NCBI RefSeq assembly: GCF_004801295.1
Contig: NZ_SSOC01000004.1
Span: forward strand, 124,001 to 188,000
Direction: 5' to 3'
From: Pseudothauera nasutitermitis
GTDB lineage: Bacteria; Pseudomonadota; Gammaproteobacteria; Burkholderiales; Rhodocyclaceae
Length of the DNA stretch: 64,000 nt
Of this stretch, positions 20,521 to 31,640 are shown in pieces. How positions within the stretch are numbered: the stretch's first letter is position 1; each line of letters begins with the position of its first letter. Position numbers and translations under genes: made by a program. The notes beneath the pieces are model-generated. The model was not told the DNA's origin, did no database searches, and worked only from the letters and a program-made list of their open reading frames with translations.

Positions 20521-21474
20521 TCAGCGGCCGTACGCGTGCGCGGCGAATTCGGCGCGCCGCATCGCCGGGGCGAGTTCGATCAATCCGCAGGCCAGGCGTA
20601 CCGCCTCGCGCCGCGCCTCCACCTTGACCGCCTGCCGCCAGTGTGCCGGCAGCGCGGATTCGCCGGCCAGCGCGCCCATCACCATGCCGGCGATGGCGCC
20701 GGTGGTGTCGGCGTCGCCGCCGCGATTGACCAGGTCGGTGAGCACGGCCTGGAAGCCGTCGTTGCCGTCGATGGCCTGGCAGACCGCGCGCATGGTGTCG
20801 ACGATGTAGCCGGTGGGGTTGTCGCAGCGCTTGTCGCGGAAGGCGAAGGCGGCGTGCGCGGCGGCGAGTTCATGGGCGTGGCGCAGCACGCCGCCCAGGC
20901 CGCCGCCGCCCAGCGCGGTGTGCACCATGCGCACCAGGGCGACGGTGGCCGCGTCGGTGAGGCGGTTGTGGTGGGTGACGCGGGCCTGGATGAGCGCGGC
21001 GGCAGTGGCTTCGTCCTCCGGGGCGCCGAAGGTGGCCAGCGCGGCGGCCACGCAGCGCATCGCCCCGCCGTTGCCGGCGTCGTCGGACTCGGGTGCCTCG
21101 GTGCTGCCGTGCAGGCGCCAGCGCACGATGCCGCGCCGCACGGTGTTGCCGATGTCCACCGGGCGGGCGCGCATCCAGGCGTCGAAGGCCGCGGCGCACT
21201 GTTCGGCGCTCGGCGCGCGGCCGGCGGCCAGCCAGGCGCGCGCCAGGGCGAAGCTCATGGTGGTGTCGTCGGTGACCTCGCCGGGCGGCAGGCGCAGCCA
21301 GCCGCCGCCGCGGATGCGGTCGTGCACACCGTACTGCGCGGCGATCTCGCGCGGGGTCATGAACTCCACCGTGGCGCCCAGCGCGTCGCCGATCGCCAGG
21401 CCCAGCATGGCGCCGCAGGCGCGGTCGATCAGCCGGGCGGGGTTGGGGAGCAGGGCGTCGTCGGCGCCGCCCAC
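20521..21474 (-). CDS. draG: Dinitrogenase reductase activating glycohydrolase (ADP-ribosylglycohydrolase)
   Basis: A 317-residue ADP-ribosylglycohydrolase. DraG removes ADP-ribose from dinitrogenase reductase (NifH) and so switches nitrogenase back on. Conserved metal-site motifs are present: GEVTDDTTMSFALA at about residue 65 and the C-terminal RGGDADTTGAIAGMVMGAL, together with GAMLGLAIGDALGA at the start. The start is GTG at 21474, four bases after the nifQ stop. It is the last gene of the nifB operon and converges on mobA with only eight bases between. The partner transferase gene draT is not in the window. Other ADP-ribosylhydrolases share these motifs; the nif setting favours DraG. Confidence 0.85.
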   Translation of the reverse strand: MGGADDALLPNPARLIDRACGAMLGLAIGDALGATVEFMTPREIAAQYGVHDRIRGGGWLRLPPGEVTDDTTMSFALARAWLAAGRAPSAEQCAAAFDAWMRARPVDIGNTVRRGIVRWRLHGSTEAPESDDAGNGGAMRCVAAALATFGAPEDEATAAALIQARVTHHNRLTDAATVALVRMVHTALGGGGLGGVLRHAHELAAAHAAFAFRDKRCDNPTGYIVDTMRAVCQAIDGNDGFQAVLTDLVNRGGDADTTGAIAGMVMGALAGESALPAHWRQAVKVEARREAVRLACGLIELAPAMRRAEFAAHAYGR

Positions 21475-21478
21475 GCGT

Positions 21479-22069
21479 TCATTCCTCCGGCGCGAAGCAC
21501 AGCGTGAAGTCGTCGCAGGCCGCGCAGCTGGGTGCGGTGCACACGAAGATGTTCTCGCGCCGGCACAGCTCGCGGTAGAGGAATTTCTTCCACTTCATGT
21601 CGCCGCTGTTGGCAGCGGCCAGGGCGGGGAAGACGAGCGCGATGAGTTGCGACAGTTCGCGCCGCGAGGGCAGGCCGAGATCCTGCCAGAGGTGGTCGGC
21701 GCCCATGCAGCCGGTGGCGATGATGAGCGCCAGGTCGGCGGAGCCGGGCACTGCCGGGTCGGCCTCGGCGGCGAGCAGGCCGGCGAGGTCGCCGAACTCG
21801 GCCTGCAGCACCGGGCGCGGCGCGCGGTCCGCGCCTGGGCGCCAGACCAGGCTGGGGAAATGACACGTCATCAGCGCGGCGAAGCGTTCGGCACCGAGGC
21901 CGAGGTCGGCCGGCAGCACGCCGTCGCCGAGTGCCCAGCCGCCGATCAGGTGGGCGAGCGCTTCGTCGGCGGGCGTGCCGGCGGCGTGCGCCATCAGGTG
22001 GGCGTGCAGCGCCTGGCGCGCGGGGGAGGGGCGGTGGGTGAGCGGGGCAAGCATGGTCGGGTCTCCCAT
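21479..22069 (-). CDS. nifQ: Nitrogenase molybdenum-donor protein NifQ
   Basis: A 196-residue protein. NifQ carries a [Mo-3Fe-4S] precursor and gives molybdenum to FeMo-cofactor assembly. The diagnostic C-terminal motif C-x4-C-x2-C-x5-C is intact (Cys177, 182, 185 and 191: CTAPSCAACDDFTLC), as is the preceding block SGDMKWKKFLYRELCRRENI. The N-terminal part is helical and variable. It lies between the FeSII-like gene and draG in the nifB operon. The start is ATG 22069; ATG 22054 is possible. Confidence 0.94.
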   Translation of the reverse strand: MGDPTMLAPLTHRPSPARQALHAHLMAHAAGTPADEALAHLIGGWALGDGVLPADLGLGAERFAALMTCHFPSLVWRPGADRAPRPVLQAEFGDLAGLLAAEADPAVPGSADLALIIATGCMGADHLWQDLGLPSRRELSQLIALVFPALAAANSGDMKWKKFLYRELCRRENIFVCTAPSCAACDDFTLCFAPEE

Positions 22070-22113
22070 TCAATGCTTGCCGGGAACGCCTGTGGCGGTC
22101 CCGGCGGGTGTGC

Positions 22114-22464
22114 TCAGTATTCGACCAGCAGATCCTCGTCGCGCAGGATCAGCTGACAGGCCAGACGCCAGGGCGTGTGCACCACGTCGTCGACGCGCAT
22201 GGCTTCGATCTGCTCGGCGGTGATCTTCTTGTGCTCCCTGAGCACGGTGACTTCCTTGTCGGTCAGCGGGCCGGCCATCGCGCCTTTCTTGGAAAGCACG
22301 CTGACCTTGACCATACAGGTGGCGCATTCGCCGTCCTCGCAGGAGAAGTCGATGGGGACGTGGTTGTCCTTGGCGATCTTGAGGATGGTCTGGGTGTGCG
22401 AGCCGGCCACCGCGTAGACGGTCTTGTCCTTATGGATCGGGCTGGAGAAGGTGATGTTCGGCAT
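22114..22464 (-). CDS. [2Fe-2S] protein of the FeSII (Shethna) type
   Basis: A 116-residue ferredoxin-fold protein with cluster ligands Cys42, 47, 50 and 103 (C-x4-C-x2-C ... C). Beyond the general fold, its start (ITFSSP), the central LTDKE followed by VLR, and the end RLACQ plus DEDLLVEY closely resemble the Azotobacter FeSII (Shethna protein II) sequence as I remember it. That protein binds and shields nitrogenase during oxygen stress. It sits in the nifB operon next to a flavodiiron protein, which fits an oxygen-protection role. It could instead be a simple electron carrier. Confidence 0.8.
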   Translation of the reverse strand: MPNITFSSPIHKDKTVYAVAGSHTQTILKIAKDNHVPIDFSCEDGECATCMVKVSVLSKKGAMAGPLTDKEVTVLREHKKITAEQIEAMRVDDVVHTPWRLACQLILRDEDLLVEY

Positions 22465-22506
22465 TGCTGCGCTCCGTGCTGGTTGGATGAAACCTTGCCG
22501 CCCCGT

Positions 22507-24105
<1,599 letters not shown>

Positions 24106-24109
<4 letters not shown>

Positions 24110-24543
24110 CCGGCCCGCTCCCCGGGCGGCGGACAGTACGGCGCCGCCGCGTCCGCGCCGTGGCTGCAGCCCTGCGGCACGTCGGCGGTGGGCAGCACCA
24201 CGCCGCGCAGCGCCAGCCAGGTCGGATCGATGCCCGCGCGCCGCAGGCCGTCGACTTCGAGCAGCGGGCGGCGGATCAGCAGGGGCTCCTCCACCATGCG
24301 CGCGAGCGCCTGTTCCGGGGTGAACGCGGCCGGATTCACGGAGCCCGACTTGACCGCCGGGGCGGCCGGGTTGAACCACTGGGTCACCGGCAGCGCGCCG
24401 AAGAAACCGATCAGGCGTTCGGGCGTCCAGGGTTCGGTGAGCAGGTCGCGCACCTCCAGCGTACAGTCGGCCTGTTCGAGCAAGCGGATCTGTTTGGTAT
24501 TGGTGGCGCAGCCCGGCTTCCACCAGAAGATCACATGCGGCAT
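24106..24543 (-). CDS. ArsC/Spx-like nitrogenase-associated protein (NifO-like)
   Basis: A 145-residue thioredoxin-fold protein of the ArsC family: the N-terminal strand VIFWWKPGCATNTKQ has a single redox Cys (Cys12), and the family cis-Pro region appears as EPLLIRRPLLEVDGLRRAG. The arsenate-reductase CX5R loop is not kept: Cys12 is followed by ATNTKQ. This type is known as the 'nitrogenase-associated protein' found beside nifB in diazotrophs. Its role is unknown; links to molybdate or nitrate handling have been suggested. It overlaps the ferredoxin gene before it by 13 bases and the flavodiiron gene after it by four. Confidence 0.85.
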
Positions 24544-24821
24544 TCGCCTTCCCGTGCCACGTCGATGAGGTGAAGGGGGATGCCGGTCAGCGAGCCCGGC
24601 GGATTCAGCGGCTCGCCGTATTCGTCGACGATGGCGCCCTCGACCGGACAGATCTCCGCGCACTGCGGCAGATCGTGGTCGCCCAGGCATTCGGTGCATT
24701 TGTCCGGGTTGATGAAGAACACCGCGCTGCCGCGCCGCACCGGCGGGCTGATGGCCTTGTTGGGGCACAGCGGTTCACAGGCGTGGCAGCCCACGCATAG
24801 TTCATTGATGCTCAGCGCCAT
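24531..24821 (-). CDS. fdxN: 2[4Fe-4S] ferredoxin next to nifB
   Basis: A 96-residue bacterial-type ferredoxin. The first cluster motif is Cys9-x2-Cys12-x2-Cys15-x3-Cys19-Pro. The second is Cys42-x2-Cys45-x8-Cys54-x3-Cys58-Pro, with the long x8 loop (LGDHDLPQ) seen in FdxN and related nif ferredoxins. It would pass low-potential electrons from Rnf to NifB or to dinitrogenase reductase. It begins 13 bases after the nifB stop. The name fdxN rests on the motif and on adjacency to nifB. Confidence 0.87.
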   Translation of the reverse strand: MALSINELCVGCHACEPLCPNKAISPPVRRGSAVFFINPDKCTECLGDHDLPQCAEICPVEGAIVDEYGEPLNPPGSLTGIPLHLIDVAREGECRM

Positions 24822-24834
24822 GGTATGGGCCTCC

Positions 24835-26346
24835 TCAGGCCGCCGCGCGCGCGCCGGCGGGCGCCGCGGCCAGCTTGCCGGCCGCGGCCATCTCGTCGTA
24901 CACCGCGCGCAGCGCATCGTCGATGGCTTCCATGGCGTGTTCGCCATTGGGCTGGATGCCGGCCTTTTCCAGCTCGCCCCAGGGTTCGAAGCCGATCTTG
25001 CTGGCGAGCAGCACTTCCACGCCTTCGAGCGAACGGAGGATGCCGGCGAGCACGCTTTCGCCGTCGCCGCAGGAGGTGTCGCCCATGCAGTAGGGCGTGC
25101 ATTTGCGATGGCCAAGGAAACGCGCGCTGTCCGCGCCGACTTCGTACACCAGGAATTCGTGGGCGTGGCCGAAGTGCTCGTTGATCAGCCCGCTGCCCTT
25201 GGTGGCCACCGCCATGCGCACCTTGCGCAGTGCGGGGGGCGGCGTTTCACTGATCACCAGTCCGGGCTGGAAGCGCGGCGCGGCGCGCAGCTGGCGCTTC
25301 CGTTCCAGCTCGGCGTTGATGCGTTCATGCACCTTGGCGCGCTCGACCATCGCCGAGGCGTAGTCGACTTCCAGCGCGTCGATCTTGTCGAGGGTGAATT
25401 CCGCGCCGCGATCCTCGCCCAGCATGCCCACCGCGTCGGCGCGGCACTGGCGGCAGTGGCGCATCATCGCCATGTCGCCGGCACAGGCTTCCTGCAGGGT
25501 TTCGAGCTCGGCGGCGGTGGGCTCGCGCTGGCCGGTGAGGCCGAAGTAGGTGCCGTGTTCGGCCTCGGCGATCAGCGGCATGACGTTGTGCAGAAAGGCT
25601 CCCTTGGCCTTGACCACCTTGGAGACTTCCTTGAGGTGCTCGTCGTTGATGCCGGGGATCATCACCGAGTTGACCTTCACCAGGATGCCGCGCGCGGTGA
25701 GCATCTCCAGGCCTTTCTGCTGCTGTTCGACGAGGATGCGCGCGGCTTCCACGCCGCGCATGCGGCGGTGGTTCCAGAAGATCCACGGATAGATGCGCGC
25801 GCCGATCTCCGGATCGACGCAGTTGATCGTGATGGTGACGTGGTCGATGTTGTGTCTGGCCAGTTCGTCGACGCATTCCGGCAGCGCCAGGCCGTTGGTG
25901 GACACGCACAGCTTGATGTCCGGCGCCTGCTCGGAAAGCATGCGGAAGGTGGCGAAGGTGCGCTCCGGGTTGGCCAGCGGGTCGCCGGGGCCGGCGATGC
26001 CCAGCACGCTCATCTGCGGAATGGCGGCGGCCACCGCCAGGGTCTTGCGCACGGCCTGTTCCGGGGTCAGCAGTTCGGACACCACGCCTGGGCGTGACTC
26101 GTTGGAGCAGTCGTACTTGCGGTTGCAGTAGTGGCACTGGATGTTGCAGGCCGGCGCCACCGCGACGTGCATGCGGGCGAAGTGGTGGTGCGCCTCTTCC
26201 GAATAGCAGGGGTGGTCCTGCACCCTGGCGCGGATGTGCTCGGGCAGATGCGCCAGCGCGTCCGGCGCGCTGCCGCAGCCACCCGAACTACAGCCCCCGC
26301 CGCCGGCCGCGGCCGGCGCGGCATTGTGGATGACCGGCAGTTCCAT
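24835..26346 (-). CDS. nifB: FeMo-cofactor biosynthesis radical SAM protein NifB
   Basis: A 503-residue enzyme that builds NifB-co, the [8Fe-9S-C] core of the nitrogenase cofactors. The radical SAM motif C-x3-C-x2-C is Cys67, Cys71 and Cys74 (ACNIQCHYCNRKYDC), followed by the SAM-binding GIAGPGDPLANPE. The C-terminal part (from about residue 370) is the NifX/NafY-like domain that holds the product (INEHFGHAHEFLVYEV). A Gly/Cys patch at residues 15-26 (GGGGCSSGGCGS) precedes the catalytic domain. ATG 26346 is chosen because AAGGGGAAC lies just upstream and a -24/-12 promoter sits 37 bases before it. It is first in an eight-gene nif operon. Confidence 0.97.
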   Translation of the reverse strand: MELPVIHNAAPAAAGGGGCSSGGCGSAPDALAHLPEHIRARVQDHPCYSEEAHHHFARMHVAVAPACNIQCHYCNRKYDCSNESRPGVVSELLTPEQAVRKTLAVAAAIPQMSVLGIAGPGDPLANPERTFATFRMLSEQAPDIKLCVSTNGLALPECVDELARHNIDHVTITINCVDPEIGARIYPWIFWNHRRMRGVEAARILVEQQQKGLEMLTARGILVKVNSVMIPGINDEHLKEVSKVVKAKGAFLHNVMPLIAEAEHGTYFGLTGQREPTAAELETLQEACAGDMAMMRHCRQCRADAVGMLGEDRGAEFTLDKIDALEVDYASAMVERAKVHERINAELERKRQLRAAPRFQPGLVISETPPPALRKVRMAVATKGSGLINEHFGHAHEFLVYEVGADSARFLGHRKCTPYCMGDTSCGDGESVLAGILRSLEGVEVLLASKIGFEPWGELEKAGIQPNGEHAMEAIDDALRAVYDEMAAAGKLAAAPAGARAAA

Positions 26347-26382
26347 CGTCGTTCCCCTTGCGAGCGCTGATGCCATGGCGTC

Positions 26383-26397
26383 GCAAGCCGCATGCCA
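26383..26397 (-). promoter_or_regulatory. Sigma54 (-24/-12) promoter of nifB
   Basis: On the minus strand it reads TGGCATG-CGGC-TTGC. The GG and GC elements are at correct spacing and match TGGCACG-N4-TTGC in all but one base. The -12 end is 37 bases before the nifB ATG. Confidence 0.88.
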
Positions 26398-26491
26398 GCC
26401 GCGGGAACGATTCAACTCATTGATTCATATGGATTCGTGTGAGGCGCGGGCGCACATTGTCGGACATTTCACCGTACGTCCGGTGGACCTT

Positions 26492-26507
26492 TGTGGCACA
26501 CCCAACA
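26492..26507 (-). promoter_or_regulatory. NifA upstream activator site for nifB
   Basis: TGT-GGCACACCCA-ACA, an exact TGT-N10-ACA. It is centred about 128 bases upstream of the expected nifB start point, the usual distance for NifA binding with DNA looping to RpoN. Confidence 0.8.
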
Positions 26508-26570
26508 AGCCGTGGGAGTCCGCGCCGTGCCGTCTCCGTGCGCTGCGGAAGGCGAAGCATTGTCCCGGCC

Positions 26571-26601
26571 GCAAAGAAAACGGCGGGACCTGCCCGCCGT
26601 T
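26571..26601 (-). terminator. Rho-independent terminator of the PepSY gene
   Basis: Minus strand: perfect 9-bp stem AACGGCGGG/CCCGCCGTT with a 5-base loop, followed by TTCTTTGC, so the U-rich tail continues the stem. It lies 20 bases after the PepSY gene stop and insulates nifB from it. Confidence 0.8.
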
Positions 26602-26621
26602 GTGCATCGATGTCGCCCGGC

Positions 26622-26891
26622 TCAGTCGTCCGCGCGTTCGGAGAGCAAGGCGCCGCTGTGCGGATCGACGCGCAGGTCGAACTTGCGGCCCTGGCGGTAG
26701 GCTTCGATCTCCCAGCGGCCGTCGTCGAAGTCCACTTCGACGATCGGACCATAGCCCTGGCGCTCCAGCGCGGCGACGATTTCCGACAGCGGACGGGCGT
26801 CGGCGGGCGGACGGTCGGCGGCGGCGAGGGGGGTCGAGAAAAAGGCGGCGCTGGCGACCATGAAGGCGGCGATCGTGTTCTTGTTGAGCAT
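26622..26891 (-). CDS. Secreted PepSY-domain protein
   Basis: An 89-residue protein with a signal peptide (IAAFMVASAAFFSTPLAAA, cleavage near residue 25) and one PepSY domain: LSEIVAALERQGYGPIVEVD then WEIEAYRQGRKFDLRVDP. Small periplasmic PepSY proteins are common in proteobacteria. They often bind metals or modulate proteases, but the role here is unknown. ATG 26891 gives the cleanest signal peptide; longer in-frame starts would spoil it. A terminator directly follows, so it is probably a single-gene unit. Confidence 0.8.
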   Translation of the reverse strand: MLNKNTIAAFMVASAAFFSTPLAAADRPPADARPLSEIVAALERQGYGPIVEVDFDDGRWEIEAYRQGRKFDLRVDPHSGALLSERADD

Positions 26892-27049
26892 GTCGGAGTC
26901 TCCGTCGGGGTCGGGGTGCATGATTCATGTCGAGGCGGGATGCTGGAAAGAATTGTGCCCTCGCCGCATCGGGGATGGCAGGCCGCCTTACACCTCGACA
27001 CAACCGGCGGCGCACGGCCGCCGGCCGTGCTGCGCCTTCTCCGGCTTAT

Positions 27050-27271
27050 TCATTTGCGCTGCTTGCCGACCTGGTCGCCGATCACGCCGCCGATCGCCGC
27101 GCCGCCCACGGTGCCGAGCACACCGCCGTCGGTGATCACCGCGCCGGCCACGCCGCCGACGCCCGCGCCGATCACGGCGCTTTTTTCACGCGAGGACATG
27201 CCGTCCCAGGTCGCGCAGCCGCTCAGCGCAAGGATGACGGCCGCTGCGGGAATCAGTCGTCGGATGTTCAT
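27050..27271 (-). CDS. Glycine-zipper outer-membrane lipoprotein
   Basis: A 73-residue precursor. The lipobox is LSGC, so the mature protein starts at Cys19. The remainder is a glycine-zipper segment (VIGAGVGGVAGAVI ... GTVGGAAIGGVIGDQVG) of the OsmB/SlyB-like type, which tends to insert in or pack against the outer membrane. Such proteins are frequently induced by envelope or osmotic stress. A ribosome site (AGGAGGTACG) lies just before ATG 27271. Confidence 0.85.
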   Translation of the reverse strand: MNIRRLIPAAAVILALSGCATWDGMSSREKSAVIGAGVGGVAGAVITDGGVLGTVGGAAIGGVIGDQVGKQRK

Positions 27272-27612
27272 GGTGCGTACCTCCTCGTTCCTGGGCTGGG
27301 TACAGGCGCGCCGTGGCACGGCCGCTCCTGTGGATACAGACCGAAGATCGCAGAAAGGGTGCGCGAGGGTGGAGCGGCTTTGTATCGGCGGTTTACGTCC
27401 GCGGGCAGCGCCTGGCGGTGCCCGCGGATGTCCGTCTGCAAGGCTGCGCGGTGTGCAATGGCGCGGCTTGCAGGGGAAACGGCGCGGCGCGGAAGGCCTG
27501 TCCACCGGAATGAGGATGCATGGCGAGGCCGCGTAGGGTGAACATGTGGAAACAGGATGGCGGCGCAGGCACGCGCGCCGGAGCAAAGGCGTCGGCAGGT
27601 GCCTGCGGTGTG
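27272..27612. other. 341-base gap without a recognisable gene
   Basis: Between the glycine-zipper gene and pagL, both on the minus strand. I see the ribosome site of the former, one perfect inverted repeat (27398-27428, listed separately) and no convincing reading frame; the short frames here lack ribosome sites and family resemblance. Confidence 0.5.
27398..27428. repeat. Perfect 10-bp inverted repeat
   Basis: TCCGCGGGCA, an 11-base spacer, then TGCCCGCGGA. It is a stable hairpin on either strand but has no T run. It sits about 185 bases after pagL and 127 bases before the glycine-zipper gene, so it could end the pagL transcript or act on the next gene's leader. Confidence 0.5.
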
Positions 27613-28164
27613 CTAGAAGCGCTTGCCGAGCAGGATCTGGTACAGGTCGAGGCCGTCGTTGGGCTTCTTGATGTCGGCATTGGAGTAGTGCGAGTACTGC
27701 AGGCCGAGGTCCCAGCCGCCGGTGAATTCCAGCCCCAGCCCCAGGTGCTGGGAGAACTGGAAGTGACTGGAGATGTCCCGGTGTCCCAGGCGGTCGCCGC
27801 TGAACAGCGCGGCGCCCAGGCCGACCTCCGCGTAGGGGCGGATGCCGCCCTCGCGTTTCTGCACGCGCAGCAGGCCGATGGCGCCGGCCTGGCTGAGCCG
27901 GTCGTTGCCGGGGTGCGAGCCGGTATAGCGGAGCTGGCTGAGTTCCACCTCCGGGCGCAGCGTGGCGTCCCAGCTTTCCCACTGGTGGGTCCACACAGGA
28001 TTGAGACGCAGGCCCAGGCCGGTGCGTTCGTAGTCGTCGCCACCGTTGCGGCCATGTTTGAGAACCACTTCGAAGTCTTGGGCGGCTGCGGGCGGGATAC
28101 AGGCGCCCAGGACGGCGGAGAGCAGGAGTGCGGGGAATGCGTGGTATTTGCGAATCAGGTTCAT
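27613..28164 (-). CDS. pagL: Lipid A 3-O-deacylase PagL family protein
   Basis: A 183-residue outer-membrane beta-barrel enzyme that removes the 3-O acyl chain of lipid A. A signal peptide ends at PAAAQ (residue 29). The barrel part has alternating strands. The catalytic C-terminal motif QYSHYSNADIKKPNDGLDLY carries the conserved His and Ser plus the family's 'N.G.d' pattern, and the protein ends in an aromatic residue (Phe) as expected for BAM insertion. ATG 28164 is used; GTG 28173 is in frame. Lipid A trimming has no obvious link to the nif genes on both sides. Confidence 0.88.
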   Translation of the reverse strand: MNLIRKYHAFPALLLSAVLGACIPPAAAQDFEVVLKHGRNGGDDYERTGLGLRLNPVWTHQWESWDATLRPEVELSQLRYTGSHPGNDRLSQAGAIGLLRVQKREGGIRPYAEVGLGAALFSGDRLGHRDISSHFQFSQHLGLGLEFTGGWDLGLQYSHYSNADIKKPNDGLDLYQILLGKRF

Positions 28165-28205
28165 CGGGTTCACCAGTGGGGTTGCGCGTTGGAGAAACGG
28201 TGAAG

Positions 28206-28222
28206 CGCCGTTGAATACGGCG
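28206..28222 (-). terminator. Small hairpin after nifA
   Basis: Stem CGCCGT/ACGGCG with a 5-base loop, 35 bases after the nifA stop on the transcribed strand. No strong U run follows, so it is a weak or Rho-assisted terminator at best. It also lies in the pagL leader. Confidence 0.35.
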
Positions 28223-28256
28223 TCTGCGCGGAAATATTACCTGATTGCTACCCGAT

Positions 28257-29803
<1,547 letters not shown>

Positions 29804-29807
<4 letters not shown>

Positions 29808-31378
29808 CCGTGGCCCTCCGGCGCGGCCGCGCCGCCGCGCGAGGCCGGGAAGCTGACCAGCAGGCGACAGCCGCCGGTGTGGCGGGGGTCGATTTCCAGC
29901 ACGCCGCGATGGCGGCTGACGATCTCCTGGGCGAGCGCCAGACCGACGCCGCGCGCGCCGCCGCGCGAGGGCTTGGTGGAGAAGAAGGGTTCGAAGATCT
30001 TCAGGCGCAGTGCCTCGGGGATGCCCGGGCCGGTGTCGACGATCTCGGCTTCCACCTGGCCGCCGTGCGCGGCGGTGCGCAGAAACAGTGCGCGTTCGCG
30101 CCAGCCGCGCACGTTCATGGCCTCGATGGCGTTGCCGATGAGCTGGCGGAACAGATTGCGCAGCGCCGCCGGGTCGCCCTGCACCGAGGGCAGCACGTGG
30201 GCCGGGTGCCAGTCGACAGTCACGCCGGCCGACAGCAGGGCGTCGGTTTCCAGCATCAGCACGTCGCGCAGGACCTCGTTAAGGTTGACCGGGCCGGCGG
30301 GTTCGTGGGGTTCCGGCGGCATGGCCGCCTGCAGGGTGGCGATGGCCTGCTCGCCGGCGGCCTGCGCATCGGCCAGCACCCTGGCGAGCGGGTCGCACAC
30401 GGCGCCGGGGCCGCAGCGGCGCTTCTGCAGCGCGGCGGCGGCGGCGATCAGGTTGACCGGGCGCTGCAGCTGGAAGACGGCGCCGGCCAGGGTCTCGCGC
30501 AGACTCTGGTTGAATTCTCCCTCGGAGAGCATGGCGCGCATCGCCGCCAGGCGCAGCGCCTCTTCCTGGCGCTTGGATGCACTGATGTCGTGCATGACCA
30601 GCAACTGGTAGTCGCTGCGGTCGTCGCCGTAGAAGGCATCGGGCAGCGTGGAGCGCTCCTCGAACCAGGCCAGCGAACAGGCGTACCAGCGCGCCTCGCC
30701 GCCGGGGCGCTCGAAGCGCAGTTCGTGGCCGGACAGCGCGCGGCGGTGGGTGACGGCGTGATGGAAGGCTTCGCCCAGGCTGTGCTGCAGCGCGCCCATC
30801 ACCGCGTGGGCGGGTTCGCCCCCGCCCAGTTCGCTGGCGATGCGCCGGTAGGCGGGGTTGTCGAGCACCACCCGGCCGTCGCTGTTGAGCAGCGCGACCG
30901 CCACCGGGGCCACCGAGATCACCGATTCGATCAGTTGCTTGTGGTTGGTGAGCTGCTGCGACAGGCGGTGCTCATCGGTGGCGTCCCAGTGCATGCCCAG
31001 GTAGTGCGGTTCGCCCTCGCCCTGCGCGCTCAGCGGGGTGACGGTGAGCTCGGCCACGTAGGGGCTGCCGTCCTTGCGGCGGTTGAGCAGGCGGCCGGTC
31101 CACGAGCGGCCGTCGGTGAGCGCCTGCCACAGTTCCTGATACACCGTCTTGGGGGTGGATTTGTAGGACAGCAGCGACTGGTTGCGCCCGACCACCTCCT
31201 CGGCGGCGTAGCCGGTGATCGCGCAGAACGCCCGATTGACATAGAGCACGGTGGCCCGCGCGTCGGTGATCGAGATGGCGATGGCCGACTGGTCCACCGC
31301 GTGATGGAACAAGGCGTCGGTGATGTGTTCCGGAATGGCGCGGGACACGGGGGCGGCGCTGGGGGCGGGTGTGGCCAT
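29804..31378 (-). CDS. nifL: Nitrogen-fixation regulator NifL (anti-activator of NifA)
   Basis: A 524-residue redox and nitrogen sensor that binds NifA and blocks it. PAS1 (about 20-140) has the FAD-type core LYVNRAFCAITGYAAEEVVGRN, and PAS2 is at about 150-270. A linker and H-like region follow, then a GHKL ATPase domain with N box QLIGNAIEAMN, G1 DTGPGIPE and G2 GVGLALAQEIVSRH. In the helical stretch ahead of the GHKL domain (LRETLAGAVFQLQRPVNLI) I see no phospho-accepting His, consistent with NifL acting by protein contact rather than phosphotransfer. It is first in the nifLA operon, with its own -24/-12 promoter. Confidence 0.95.
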
Positions 31379-31412
31379 GGCGGAACTCTCGCGATGATGG
31401 CGCTTTTTTCAA

Positions 31413-31427
31413 GCAAGCCATGTGCCA
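31413..31427 (-). promoter_or_regulatory. Sigma54 (-24/-12) promoter of nifLA
   Basis: Minus strand TGGCACA-TGGC-TTGC, one base from the TGGCACG-N4-TTGC consensus. The -12 end lies 35 bases before the nifL ATG. It implies NifA-dependent, self-amplifying expression of nifLA. Confidence 0.82.
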
Positions 31428-31481
31428 CGGCAGCCCGGCGGGAAGCGCCCCGGCGGGCCGGGGAATCGTCCGCCGGGGGCT

Positions 31482-31497
31482 TGTCGCAATCGCGACA
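31482..31497. promoter_or_regulatory. Shared NifA binding site between nifLA and rnf
   Basis: TGT-CGCAATCGCG-ACA; with one more base on each side it is the palindrome TTGTCGC-N4-GCGACAA. It is the only exact TGT-N10-ACA that I find in this gap. It lies about 89 bases upstream of the nifL start point and about 129 upstream of the rnfA start point. Confidence 0.82.
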
Positions 31498-31592
31498 ATA
31501 CGCCACGGCGATGGCGCAAGAAGTACAGCAAACGTGCGCCGGGCGATCCGCTCAGTGCCGATAAATCATCCACTTACGCATCGTTTCCGGGA

Positions 31593-31608
31593 TGGCACGC
31601 GTTCTGCT
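31593..31608 (+). promoter_or_regulatory. Sigma54 (-24/-12) promoter of rnfA
   Basis: TGGCACG-CGTT-CTGCT: a perfect -24 element and a -12 element with C for the first T. It is 33 bases before the rnfA ATG. It puts the rnf operon under NifA and RpoN control. Confidence 0.85.
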
Positions 31609-31640
31609 CGCATCAGGCCGTGTGCTAGGAGAACGAGGCG

